From Actinomycetes bacterium (GTDB lineage Bacteria > Actinomycetota > Actinomycetes > Actinomycetales > Microbacteriaceae), in the NCBI GenBank assembly GCA_023428065.1, contig JAEYZI010000049.1, positions 1 through 40,231 of the forward strand: 40,231 bases of DNA. The letters are read 5' to 3'. Numbering within the stretch: position 1 is the first letter of the stretch; each line of letters opens with the position of its first letter. The translations under genes and the position numbers were made by a program. The notes under the pieces are model-generated. The model searched no databases and was not told the DNA's origin. It saw only the letters and a program-made list of their open reading frames with translations. Shown piece after piece: positions 31,537 through 37,913 of this stretch.

Positions 31537-32273
31537 GCGCGGGCGTCGAGCCCCAGGAGGCCGTCGAGGCCGACCACGAGCCCGCGGGTCGTCGGGAGCG
31601 CCCGCAGGGCGAGGAGGATACCCGCCTCGTAGGAGGCGTCCGACACGGTCTGGTGGCTCACGCGCACCGTCTCGCCGACGCCGCCGAAGATCACCTGCTG
31701 CTCGGCGAGCACGCCGTCGAGGCGGAGGCTGTGCACGGGCACGCTCGCGACCTGCTGGCCGCGCGCCCGCTGGTCGGCGTGCGGGGCCGCGACGGGTCCG
31801 CGCTCGCCCCGCACCTCGGCGATGAGCTCGGCCGTGCGGATCGCGGTGCCCGACGGGGAGTCGGACTTGCCCGCGTGGTGCGCCTCGACGATCTCGATCG
31901 AGTCGAAGTACGGTGCCGCGATCGCCGCGAGCCGCGTCGCGACGACCGAGCCGAGCGAGAAGTTGGGCACGACGATGACGCCCAGCTGCGGGTCGTCGCC
32001 CAGTCGGCTGCGCACGCGCGCGAGCCGCTCGGCCGTCCAGCCGGAGGTGCCGACGAGCACGGGGATGCCGCGCGAGACGGCCGCCTCGACCACGTCCGGT
32101 GACACCGCGGGGAGCGTGAGGTCGAGCACGAGGTCGGCTCCCTCGATCCGGTCGAGAGAATCGCGCGAGCCGAGTCCCGCGTGGAGCTCGAAGTCGCCGC
32201 TGCCCTCGATGAGCCGGGTCGCGAGGGTGCCCATCCTGCCCGTCGCGCCGACGACGGCCACCGAGTACGCCAT
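31533..32273 (-). CDS. dapB: 4-hydroxy-tetrahydrodipicolinate reductase
   Basis: NAD(P)H-dependent reductase of the lysine/DAP pathway, acting after DapA. It has 246 residues. Nucleotide motif VVGATGRMG (7-15), the catalytic EAHHAGKSDSPSGTA (histidine pair and lysine), VPNFSLGS and the C-terminal SHQTVSDASYEAGIL are clear. The ATG at 32273 is seven bases after a TAGGCT box that forms a palindrome with the GNAT gene's -10. Confidence 0.96.
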   Translation of the reverse strand: MAYSVAVVGATGRMGTLATRLIEGSGDFELHAGLGSRDSLDRIEGADLVLDLTLPAVSPDVVEAAVSRGIPVLVGTSGWTAERLARVRSRLGDDPQLGVIVVPNFSLGSVVATRLAAIAAPYFDSIEIVEAHHAGKSDSPSGTAIRTAELIAEVRGERGPVAAPHADQRARGQQVASVPVHSLRLDGVLAEQQVIFGGVGETVRVSHQTVSDASYEAGILLALRALPTTRGLVVGLDGLLGLDARA

Positions 32274-32280
32274 GTCGTCC

Positions 32281-32294
32281 AGCCTATCTAGGCT
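32281..32294. promoter_or_regulatory. Back-to-back -10 boxes of dapB and the GNAT gene (palindrome)
   Basis: AGCCTATCTAGGCT: TAGGCT on the plus strand (32289-32294) ends six bases before the GNAT GTG, and TAGGCT on the minus strand (32286-32281) ends seven bases before the dapB ATG. The two boxes are two bases apart, so only one polymerase can bind at a time. Both mRNAs should be leaderless. Confidence 0.6.
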
Positions 32295-32300
32295 GAGCGG

Positions 32301-32768
32301 GTGGACCCCGTCTTCCGCGTCGCCGCCGTGACAGACCCCGACGCGCACGAGCTGCTCGCCGAGTACTTCGCGATGCGGAGCGCCGGCTTCGACCCCGCCG
32401 CGGGCGCCTACCGCCCCGTGTTCCCGGATCCCGCGCGCTTCACGGGCGACGCGGGGATCTTCCTCGTCGTCGACGACGCCGACGGCTCGCCCGTCGGCTG
32501 CGGCGGCGTGCGGATGCTCGACCCCGCTCGCGCGGAGATCAAGCACCTCTACCTGCGCGACAGCGCCCGGGGACGCGGATGGGGCCGCCTGCTGCTCGCC
32601 GAGCTCGAGCGACGCGCGGCCTTGCTCGGCGCGACGGAGGCGGTGCTCGACACGAACGTCTCGCTCGCGGCCGCGGGCGCGCTCTACCGATCGAGCGGCT
32701 ACGTCGAGATCGCGGCCTACAACGACAACCCGAACGCGACGACGTGGTTCCGCAAGGAGCTCAGCTGA
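32301..32768 (+). CDS. GNAT family N-acetyltransferase
   Basis: A 155-residue acetyltransferase. The acetyl-CoA loop is RGRGWGR (90-96), preceded by IKHLYLRDSA (beta-4) and followed by LLLAELERRAALLGATEAVLDT; the C-terminus has ALYRSSGYVEI and YNDNPNATTWFRKEL. This pattern is seen in small cytosolic GNATs of unknown substrate. The start is GTG at 32301, six bases after TAGGCT. It converges with the histidine phosphatase gene. Confidence 0.92.
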   Translation: MDPVFRVAAVTDPDAHELLAEYFAMRSAGFDPAAGAYRPVFPDPARFTGDAGIFLVVDDADGSPVGCGGVRMLDPARAEIKHLYLRDSARGRGWGRLLLAELERRAALLGATEAVLDTNVSLAAAGALYRSSGYVEIAAYNDNPNATTWFRKELS

Positions 32769-32781
32769 GAGGACGTGGCAT

Positions 32782-32796
32782 CCGCCGTCCGGGCGG
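32782..32796. terminator. Small hairpin between convergent GNAT and histidine phosphatase genes
   Basis: CCGCC (32782-32786), 5-nt loop, GGCGG (32792-32796), inside a 33-bp gap. A weak candidate with no T-run. Confidence 0.25.
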
Positions 32797-32801
32797 TGTG
32801 C

Positions 32802-33404
32802 TCAGTACGGCTGCTCCACCGAGAGACCCGTGCGCAGTTCGGGCAGCAGGTGGCCGAGGTCGTTGTGGGTCACGAGGACGGGCGGCTTCGCCGTGCGCAC
32901 GCGGATGATCGTGAGCCCGCAGTTGGCCTGGTTGATGCCGAGCCACCGCCAGCTCGCGGCGCCGAAGACCTCGCGCACGAACCAGCCGATCACGAAGTTG
33001 TGGGTGATGAGCAGGTCGTGGCGGTCCTCGCGCGTGGGCGCGAGCCACTCGGCGGTCGCATCCGCCATCTGCGCCTCGCCCGCGTCGATCTCCTCGCGCG
33101 TGACCGAGCCGAAGAAGTGCTCCCACGCGTGGGGCAGGTCGGGGGTGGGCCCCGAGGGGATGCAGTCCATGAGGAGGGCGGAGGGCTCCGGCTCGATCGC
33201 CGGCATGCGCTCCGTCATGATGCGCGCGGTCTCCTGCGCGCGCTGCAGGGGCGAGGTCCACGCGCCCGTGAACGGCACACCGCCGAGCCGCTCGGCGACC
33301 GCCTGCGCCTGCCGCACCCCGCGTGGCGAGAGCGGACCGTCGGGGAGGCCGTGCTCGGCATCCTGCTGCTCGCCGTGGCGCACGAGATAGAGGAATCGCG
33401 ACAT
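32802..33404 (-). CDS. Histidine phosphatase family protein (phosphoglycerate mutase-like)
   Basis: A 200-residue member of the branch-1 histidine phosphatases. The catalytic RHGE is at 9-12 (YLVRHGEQ), a conserved arginine lies in TSPLQRAQETA, and the second histidine is in LLITHNFVIGWFV. The substrate is unknown; similar proteins dephosphorylate small phosphate esters. The ATG at 33404 has AGGGGG upstream and lies eight bases after the M16 peptidase stop, so the two are probably co-transcribed. Confidence 0.9.
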   Translation of the reverse strand: MSRFLYLVRHGEQQDAEHGLPDGPLSPRGVRQAQAVAERLGGVPFTGAWTSPLQRAQETARIMTERMPAIEPEPSALLMDCIPSGPTPDLPHAWEHFFGSVTREEIDAGEAQMADATAEWLAPTREDRHDLLITHNFVIGWFVREVFGAASWRWLGINQANCGLTIIRVRTAKPPVLVTHNDLGHLLPELRTGLSVEQPY

Positions 33405-33412
33405 CGTGCCCC

Positions 33413-34768
33413 CTACGCCGCCGCCGACTCGCCGTCGAGTCCCGCGAAGGCATCCGCCGACACGGGCCCGACGACGGCGAGCGAGAGCGGGCGCTCGACG
33501 AGTTCGGCGGCGAGTTCGCGGACGGCGGATGCCGTGACGGCGTCGATGCGACGCACGGTCTCGTCGAGGTCGGCGAACTCGCCGAGCGTGAGCTCGCTGC
33601 GGCCGAGGCGGCTCATGCGGGTGTCGGAGTCCTCGAGCGCGAGGGCGGATGCGCCCGCGAGCTGGCCACGGGCGCGGCCGAGCTCCTCGTCGGTGATGCC
33701 GTCGGAGGCGAGACGACGGAACTCGGCGAGCATGAGCTCGGCGACGTCGGGGGCGCGCTTGGGAGAGCATCCCGCGTAGAGCCCGACGATGCCGGCGTCC
33801 GAGTAGCTCGAGGCGAACGAGTACACCGAGTAGGCGAGCCCGCGCTTCTCGCGCACCTCCTGGAAGAGACGCGAGCTCATCCCGCCGCCGAGCACGGAGT
33901 TGAGCACCGTGAGGACGGGTCGACGGTCGTCGGCTGCGGCGAGGCCGGCGCCGCCGAGGTACAGGTTGACCTGCTCGAGGGGACGCTCGACGAGCGCGAG
34001 CGGGGAGCCGCGCTCGATGAGGTCGACCGCGGGGTCGCGTCGGTCGACGGGCCGGGCCGCGGCGCCGAAGTCCCATCCGGCCTCCGAGAGGGCCTCGACG
34101 GCCACCGCCACGAGGCGGTCGTGGTCGACGGCGCCGGCGACCGTGATGACGAGGTCGCGCGGTCCGTAGTTCTCTCGATAGTGCTGCCACACGGCGTCGC
34201 GCGTGACCGCGCCGATCGACTCGGGGCTGCCGCCGATGGGGCGCCCGAGCGGGTGCGCGCCGAAGACCGCCTCGAAGAACCGCTCGCCCGCGACGTCGCC
34301 GGGGTCGTCGTCGGCCATCGCGAGCTCCTCGAGGATGACGCCGCGCTCGTTCTCGAACTCCTCGGGGTCCAGGAGCGAGGAGGCGAACATGTCGGCGAGC
34401 ACGCGCACGGCCATCTCGAGGTCGCGGTCGCGCACCTTGGCGTAGTAGCACGTGTGCTCCTTGGCGGTGAGCGCGTTGTGCTCCCCGCCGACGGAGTCGA
34501 ACGCGACGGCGATGTCGAGCGCCGTGCGCATCGACGTGCCCTTGAAGAGCAGGTGCTCGAGGAAGTGGGTCGACCCGAAGGTGCCGGGCGCCTCGTCACG
34601 GGAGCCGACCGCGACCCAGAACCCCACGGTCGCGCTCTGCGAGCCGGGCACGCGCTCGGTGAGCACGCGCACGCCGCTGGGGAGCACCGAGCGCCGGACG
34701 AGTGTGCCGCCGGATGCGTCGATGGCGAGTTCCGGGACGTCGAGAGGGAGCTGCCGCGCGCCGTTCAT
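33413..34768 (-). CDS. M16 family metallopeptidase (pitrilysin/processing-peptidase-like)
   Basis: A 451-residue zinc peptidase. The inverted zinc motif HFLEH gives H68, E71 and H72; the third ligand is probably E147 in ERGVILEEL. GGEHNALTAKEHTCYYAKV (93-111) is typical, although GGELNAFT is more usual. The C-terminal half carries the inactive second lobe, with LNSVLGGGMSSRLFQEVREKRGLAYSV. It is the actinobacterial homologue normally found next to pnp; here accessory genes intervene. The ATG at 34768 follows TAGGCT by seven bases. Its natural substrate is unknown. Confidence 0.95.
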   Translation of the reverse strand: MNGARQLPLDVPELAIDASGGTLVRRSVLPSGVRVLTERVPGSQSATVGFWVAVGSRDEAPGTFGSTHFLEHLLFKGTSMRTALDIAVAFDSVGGEHNALTAKEHTCYYAKVRDRDLEMAVRVLADMFASSLLDPEEFENERGVILEELAMADDDPGDVAGERFFEAVFGAHPLGRPIGGSPESIGAVTRDAVWQHYRENYGPRDLVITVAGAVDHDRLVAVAVEALSEAGWDFGAAARPVDRRDPAVDLIERGSPLALVERPLEQVNLYLGGAGLAAADDRRPVLTVLNSVLGGGMSSRLFQEVREKRGLAYSVYSFASSYSDAGIVGLYAGCSPKRAPDVAELMLAEFRRLASDGITDEELGRARGQLAGASALALEDSDTRMSRLGRSELTLGEFADLDETVRRIDAVTASAVRELAAELVERPLSLAVVGPVSADAFAGLDGESAAA

Positions 34769-34775
34769 CGCCCCG

Positions 34776-34781
34776 AGCCTA
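34776..34781 (-). promoter_or_regulatory. -10 box (TAGGCT) for the leaderless M16 peptidase gene
   Basis: TAGGCT at 34781-34776 ends seven bases before the ATG at 34768, without a Shine-Dalgarno sequence. Confidence 0.5.
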
Positions 34782-34839
34782 CGCCATCCGGAACGCCCGT
34801 TCCGGCCCCGCCCTCCCCCGGATTGGGGGCCAGAAGGAG

Positions 34840-34865
34840 GACAAACAGACAAGTCTGTCTGTCCT
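34840..34865. promoter_or_regulatory. Palindromic operator upstream of the TetR gene
   Basis: A 26-bp near-perfect palindrome centred between 34852 and 34853, with core ACAGACAAGTCTGT (34846-34859); only two base pairs and the centre break symmetry. It sits just before a TAGCGT -10 (34875-34880), over the expected -35 place. Its form and size suit a TetR dimer pair and autorepression. Confidence 0.7.
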
Positions 34866-34981
34866 CATCGTGCTAGCGTGTTGCCTGCGGAAAGCGAACG
34901 GACCCGACCGATCGGCCCTTCCCAGCCGGGAACCCGACCCGGGCCGCCCTGCGGCGCCCGATCACCGGGGTGCGGTCGCCC

Positions 34982-35015
34982 GTGCCGCGGCCGTTCCGAC
35001 GGACGGCCGCGGCAC
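34982..35015 (+). promoter_or_regulatory. 13-bp GC hairpin in the TetR-gene leader
   Basis: GTGCCGCGGCCGT (34982-34994) and ACGGCCGCGGCAC (35003-35015) pair perfectly around an 8-nt loop. It lies in a long leader (about 170 nt from the likely start near 34886), 25 bases before the AAAGGAG ribosome-binding site. It could act as an attenuator or stabiliser; no T-run follows. Confidence 0.5.
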
Positions 35016-35053
35016 CCTGCCCCGCACACGACCCCGAACAAAGGAGCCACGGG

Positions 35054-35656
35054 TTGCCGATCGACATCGCGAAGCCGCCGAAGCGCCTGACCCTCGCCCC
35101 GGCGAAGCAGCGCATCCTCGACACCGCCGACCGGCTGTTCTACGACGAAGGGATCCGCGCCGTCGGCATCGACCGGCTCATCGCGGTCTCGAGCGTCACG
35201 AAGGCGACCTTCTACAAGCACTACGGCTCGAAGGACCGGCTCATCGTCGAGTACATCGCCTACCGCCACCTCCAGGTGGCCGAGGCGATCGACGCGATCG
35301 CGCGCGAGACCGACGACCCCGAGGAACTGCTGCGCGACATCGCCGCGCTCCAGGTGCGCTGGATCGCGGCCCCCGGGTTCCGCGGCTGCCCCTTCCTCAA
35401 CGCGGCGACCGAGTTCACCGACGCCGCGCACCCGGTGCGTCGCGCCGTCGAACAGCACCGCGAGTGGTTCCACGGCCTGCTCGAGACCCTCCTGCGCACG
35501 ATGGGGCACCCACTCCCCGGCGATGGCGCCGACGACCTCATGCTCGCGCACGACGGGGCGATGGTGGGCGGCTACGCCGGCGACCCGATCGCGGCGGCCG
35601 CATCGCTTCAGCGCATGTACGCGCGCGTGCTCGACGCCGCACTCGCGGTCGCGTAA
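35054..35656 (+). CDS. TetR/AcrR family transcriptional regulator
   Basis: A 200-residue regulator. The N-terminal HTH (17-63) reads QRILDTADRLFYDEGIRAVG, then SSVTKATFYKHYGSKDRL. The C-terminal ligand domain has a GFRGCPFLNAATEF motif (about 113-126) seen in a subgroup with a conserved cysteine. The start is TTG at 35054, supported by AAAGGAG eight bases upstream; an in-frame codon at 34970 lies within the leader hairpin region and lacks a ribosome-binding site. It probably represses itself through the palindrome at 34840-34865. No effector gene is obvious; the next gene is a small membrane protein. Confidence 0.9.
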   Translation: MPIDIAKPPKRLTLAPAKQRILDTADRLFYDEGIRAVGIDRLIAVSSVTKATFYKHYGSKDRLIVEYIAYRHLQVAEAIDAIARETDDPEELLRDIAALQVRWIAAPGFRGCPFLNAATEFTDAAHPVRRAVEQHREWFHGLLETLLRTMGHPLPGDGADDLMLAHDGAMVGGYAGDPIAAAASLQRMYARVLDAALAVA

Positions 35657-35736
35657 CCTATCGCACCGCGTGCCCCCGCGGCCAGGGGTCGGGCGTTCCC
35701 CGAAGGCGGATGCGCCCCGCCGCTAGGGTGATGGCC

Positions 35737-35756
35737 GCGCGGCTCCCCCGCCGCGC
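35737..35756 (+). promoter_or_regulatory. Leader hairpin before the small membrane-protein gene
   Basis: GCGCGGC (35737-35743), 6-nt loop, GCCGCGC (35750-35756). A TAGGGT box at 35724-35729 would start transcription near 35736, so this hairpin would be the 5' end of the mRNA, as in the LysM gene. Confidence 0.35.
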
Positions 35757-35795
35757 CGGAGCACACCGCTCCGCGACCCGGAAGGGAGCACCGCC

Positions 35796-36137
35796 ATGAT
35801 CGTCCTGCCCGCCATCACGATCCTCACCCTCATCTACCTCGTCGCGACCGTCACCGCCCTCATCGACGGGATCCTCCGCGCTCGCGGGCGCGGAACGTCC
35901 GTGCTGGCCGTCATCGAGATCGTCGTCGCCGCGCTCATGATCCTCGCGCTGTTCGTCGCGATCCCGTTCGGCTCCGTCGCGCTCGGCGTCGTCCTGCTCG
36001 TCGTTCTCGTGCTGCTGCTCGTGCTGCGCGGTCGCGTGCGGCGGGGCGGTGTCGCGCTCACGGTCGTCGCGCTCGTCGCGACGGTTCTGTGGCTCGTGCT
36101 CGCGCTCGGCTGGATCCACATCCCCGGCGTCAACTGA
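35796..36137 (+). CDS. Small hydrophobic membrane protein
   Basis: A 113-residue protein with about four hydrophobic segments (about 2-24, 38-58, 60-77, 86-106) separated by short basic loops (RARGRG, RGRVRRGG). I do not recognise a family. The ATG at 35796 has AGGGAG nine bases upstream. It follows the TetR gene by 139 bp with its own likely promoter (TAGGGT at 35724-35729), so joint control with TetR is possible but not shown: the TetR-type palindrome is not repeated here. Confidence 0.75.
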   Translation: MIVLPAITILTLIYLVATVTALIDGILRARGRGTSVLAVIEIVVAALMILALFVAIPFGSVALGVVLLVVLVLLLVLRGRVRRGGVALTVVALVATVLWLVLALGWIHIPGVN

Positions 36138-36149
36138 GCGGATGCGCGG

Positions 36150-36172
36150 GCGCCTGGCCGGCGGTCAGGCGC
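36150..36172. terminator. Hairpin between the membrane-protein gene and the aldo/keto reductase gene
   Basis: GCGCCTG (36150-36156), 9-nt loop, CAGGCGC (36166-36172) between convergent genes, with the right arm covering the last codons of the reductase gene. Confidence 0.4.
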
Positions 36173-37175
36173 TCGCGCGGTCGAGCGCCGCGAGATGGTG
36201 CCGCGTGAGCCGCAGCTCGGGCGCCGCCATGACGTCGAAGAGCTGGTCCGCGCTCGCGACCTCGACGACCGGCGCGACCACCCCCGGGCGGCTGAGGAGC
36301 CACGCGAGCGCGACGCCCGCGAGCGACGCGTCGACCTCGCCCGCGACGCGCTCGACCGCCGCGAGCACTCGCCGTCCTCGGCGACCGAGGTGGGGGGCGA
36401 TGTGCACGGCCGCGGGAGCCGAGGCGAGCGAGGCGCGCGAGCGGAACTCGCCCGTGAGGAAGCCCCCCGCGAGGGGGAACCGCGGCATGACCGCGAGCCC
36501 CTGCTGGTCCGCGACGCGCGCCAGATCGCCCTCGTAGCCCGCACGATGGACGAGCGAGTACTCGTTCTGGAGCGCGCTCATGGGCGCGACGCCGAGGAGG
36601 CCGCACGCGACGCGCGCCGCGAGCAGGCGATTGCCGGAGTGATCGGACATGCCGAACGAGCGCACCTTGCCGCGGCGGATGAGCTCGTCGACCGCGAGGA
36701 GCGTCTCCTCGAACGGCACCTCCGTGTCGTCGACGTGGAGGTACAGCAGCTCGATGCGATCCGTGCCGAGCCGCCGGAGCGAGGCGTCGACGGCCGCCGC
36801 GATGGCGGGTGCGGAGAGCCCGGGATGCGCGAGCGACTTGCCGACCTTCGTCGCGATGACGATCCGATCGCGGTTGCCGCGGCGACGCATCCAGTCGCCG
36901 ATGAGCTGCTCGCTGCGACCGTCGCCGTAGGCGTCGGCGGTGTCGACGAAGTTGCCGCCGAGGGCCGCGTACGCGTCGAGGATCTCGCCGACCGCGGTCT
37001 CGGAGACGCGCGAGCCGAAGTACTTGCCGCTCATCGCGGTCGGGAAGACCTCGACGCCGGTGTTCGCGATGCCGCGCCGCGGCGGCGACGCGCGGCCCAC
37101 GATCGCGGCGGTCTCGAGAGTCGTCGGGGCGGCGGCGAGCGCGGACGCCACGGGCGGCACCGCTCGCATCTCCAT
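36165..37175 (-). CDS. Aldo/keto reductase
   Basis: A 336-residue NADPH-dependent oxidoreductase in a TIM barrel. The catalytic tetrad is visible: D and Y in NFVDTADAYGDGRSEQLIG (about 74-92), K in VIATKVGKSL, and H in ELLYLHVDD. The cofactor-binding C-terminal part has ALAWLLSRPGVVAPVVEVAS. The N-terminus carries about 40 extra residues before the barrel (MEMRAVPPVASALAAAP..), so the true start could be later, but AGGAGG seven bases before the ATG at 37175 supports the long form. The substrate is unknown. Confidence 0.9.
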   Translation of the reverse strand: MEMRAVPPVASALAAAPTTLETAAIVGRASPPRRGIANTGVEVFPTAMSGKYFGSRVSETAVGEILDAYAALGGNFVDTADAYGDGRSEQLIGDWMRRRGNRDRIVIATKVGKSLAHPGLSAPAIAAAVDASLRRLGTDRIELLYLHVDDTEVPFEETLLAVDELIRRGKVRSFGMSDHSGNRLLAARVACGLLGVAPMSALQNEYSLVHRAGYEGDLARVADQQGLAVMPRFPLAGGFLTGEFRSRASLASAPAAVHIAPHLGRRGRRVLAAVERVAGEVDASLAGVALAWLLSRPGVVAPVVEVASADQLFDVMAAPELRLTRHHLAALDRASA

Positions 37176-37333
37176 GCCCCGACCTCCTCGACTTGCAGCG
37201 AGAGTAGCCCCGACGGGCGGCACAGACCGGGAGGTGCACCGGTTCGCCCCCGATCGTCACCGATTCGTGATGGGCCTCGACGGCGACCCCGCGCGGTGGC
37301 AACGTGGTGGTCAGCGGATGCAGGAGGTCGCCC

Positions 37334-37861
37334 ATGTCGAACGATCCGTTCTGGAGGCTCCCGGAGGTGCGCGCGCTCGAGGTGCGCAGCCCCGATTTCG
37401 AGGAGGGCGGCGTGCTCCCCTCGTGGGCGCGGGCGCGGGACGCGGGCGGCCAGGATCTCTCACCCGAGCTGCGGTGGCTCGGTGCCCCCGAGGGCACGGC
37501 CAGCTTCGTGGTGCGCGTCTTCGACCCCGACGCGCCCACCATGAGCGGGTTCTGGCACTGGGCCGTCTACGACCTCCCCGCTGCCACCGACCACCTCCCG
37601 CGCGGCGCGGGCACGCCGACCTCCGGCCTGCTGCCGGCGGGCGCCGTCACCGTCGCCAACGAGCTGCGCAGCGAGGAGTACACGGGCGCCGCGCCGCCCC
37701 CCGGCCACGGCGAGCACCGCTACGTGTTCGTCGTGAGCGCACTCGACGTGCCCCACCTCGACCTCCCTGCGGGCATCACCCCCGCCGTCCTGGGCTCGCG
37801 GCTACGCCGGCACGAACTCGCGCGGGGCGCGACCGTGGCCACGAGCGAGACCCCCACGTGA
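37334..37861 (+). CDS. YbhB/YbcL family phosphatidylethanolamine-binding-like protein
   Basis: A 175-residue PEBP fold. The ligand-site motifs are DPDAPTMSGFWHWAVYDLP (about 64-82) and GEHRYVFVVSALDVP (about 125-139), with SPELRWLGAPEGTASFVV before them. The bacterial members' role is unknown; kinase-inhibitor-like names come from eukaryotic RKIP. No signal peptide is seen, so it is probably cytosolic. The ATG at 37334 has AGGAGG seven bases upstream. It is divergent from the reductase gene (158 bp between starts) and ends at a strong bidirectional hairpin. Confidence 0.93.
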   Translation: MSNDPFWRLPEVRALEVRSPDFEEGGVLPSWARARDAGGQDLSPELRWLGAPEGTASFVVRVFDPDAPTMSGFWHWAVYDLPAATDHLPRGAGTPTSGLLPAGAVTVANELRSEEYTGAAPPPGHGEHRYVFVVSALDVPHLDLPAGITPAVLGSRLRRHELARGATVATSETPT

Positions 37862-37866
37862 ACGAC

Positions 37867-37899
37867 GGATGCCCGCCCCGCAGTGCGGGACGGGCATCC
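37867..37899. terminator. Strong bidirectional terminator between the PEBP gene and pnp
   Basis: Arms GGATGCCCG (37867-37875) and CGGGCATCC (37891-37899), one C/A mismatch, then CCCGC/GCGGG (37877-37881 with 37885-37889) around an AGT loop: 14 paired bases in all. It stands between the two convergent stop codons. A T-run is missing, as is common at high G+C. Confidence 0.75.
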
Positions 37900-37913
37900 G
37901 GTGATCGGGCGGA

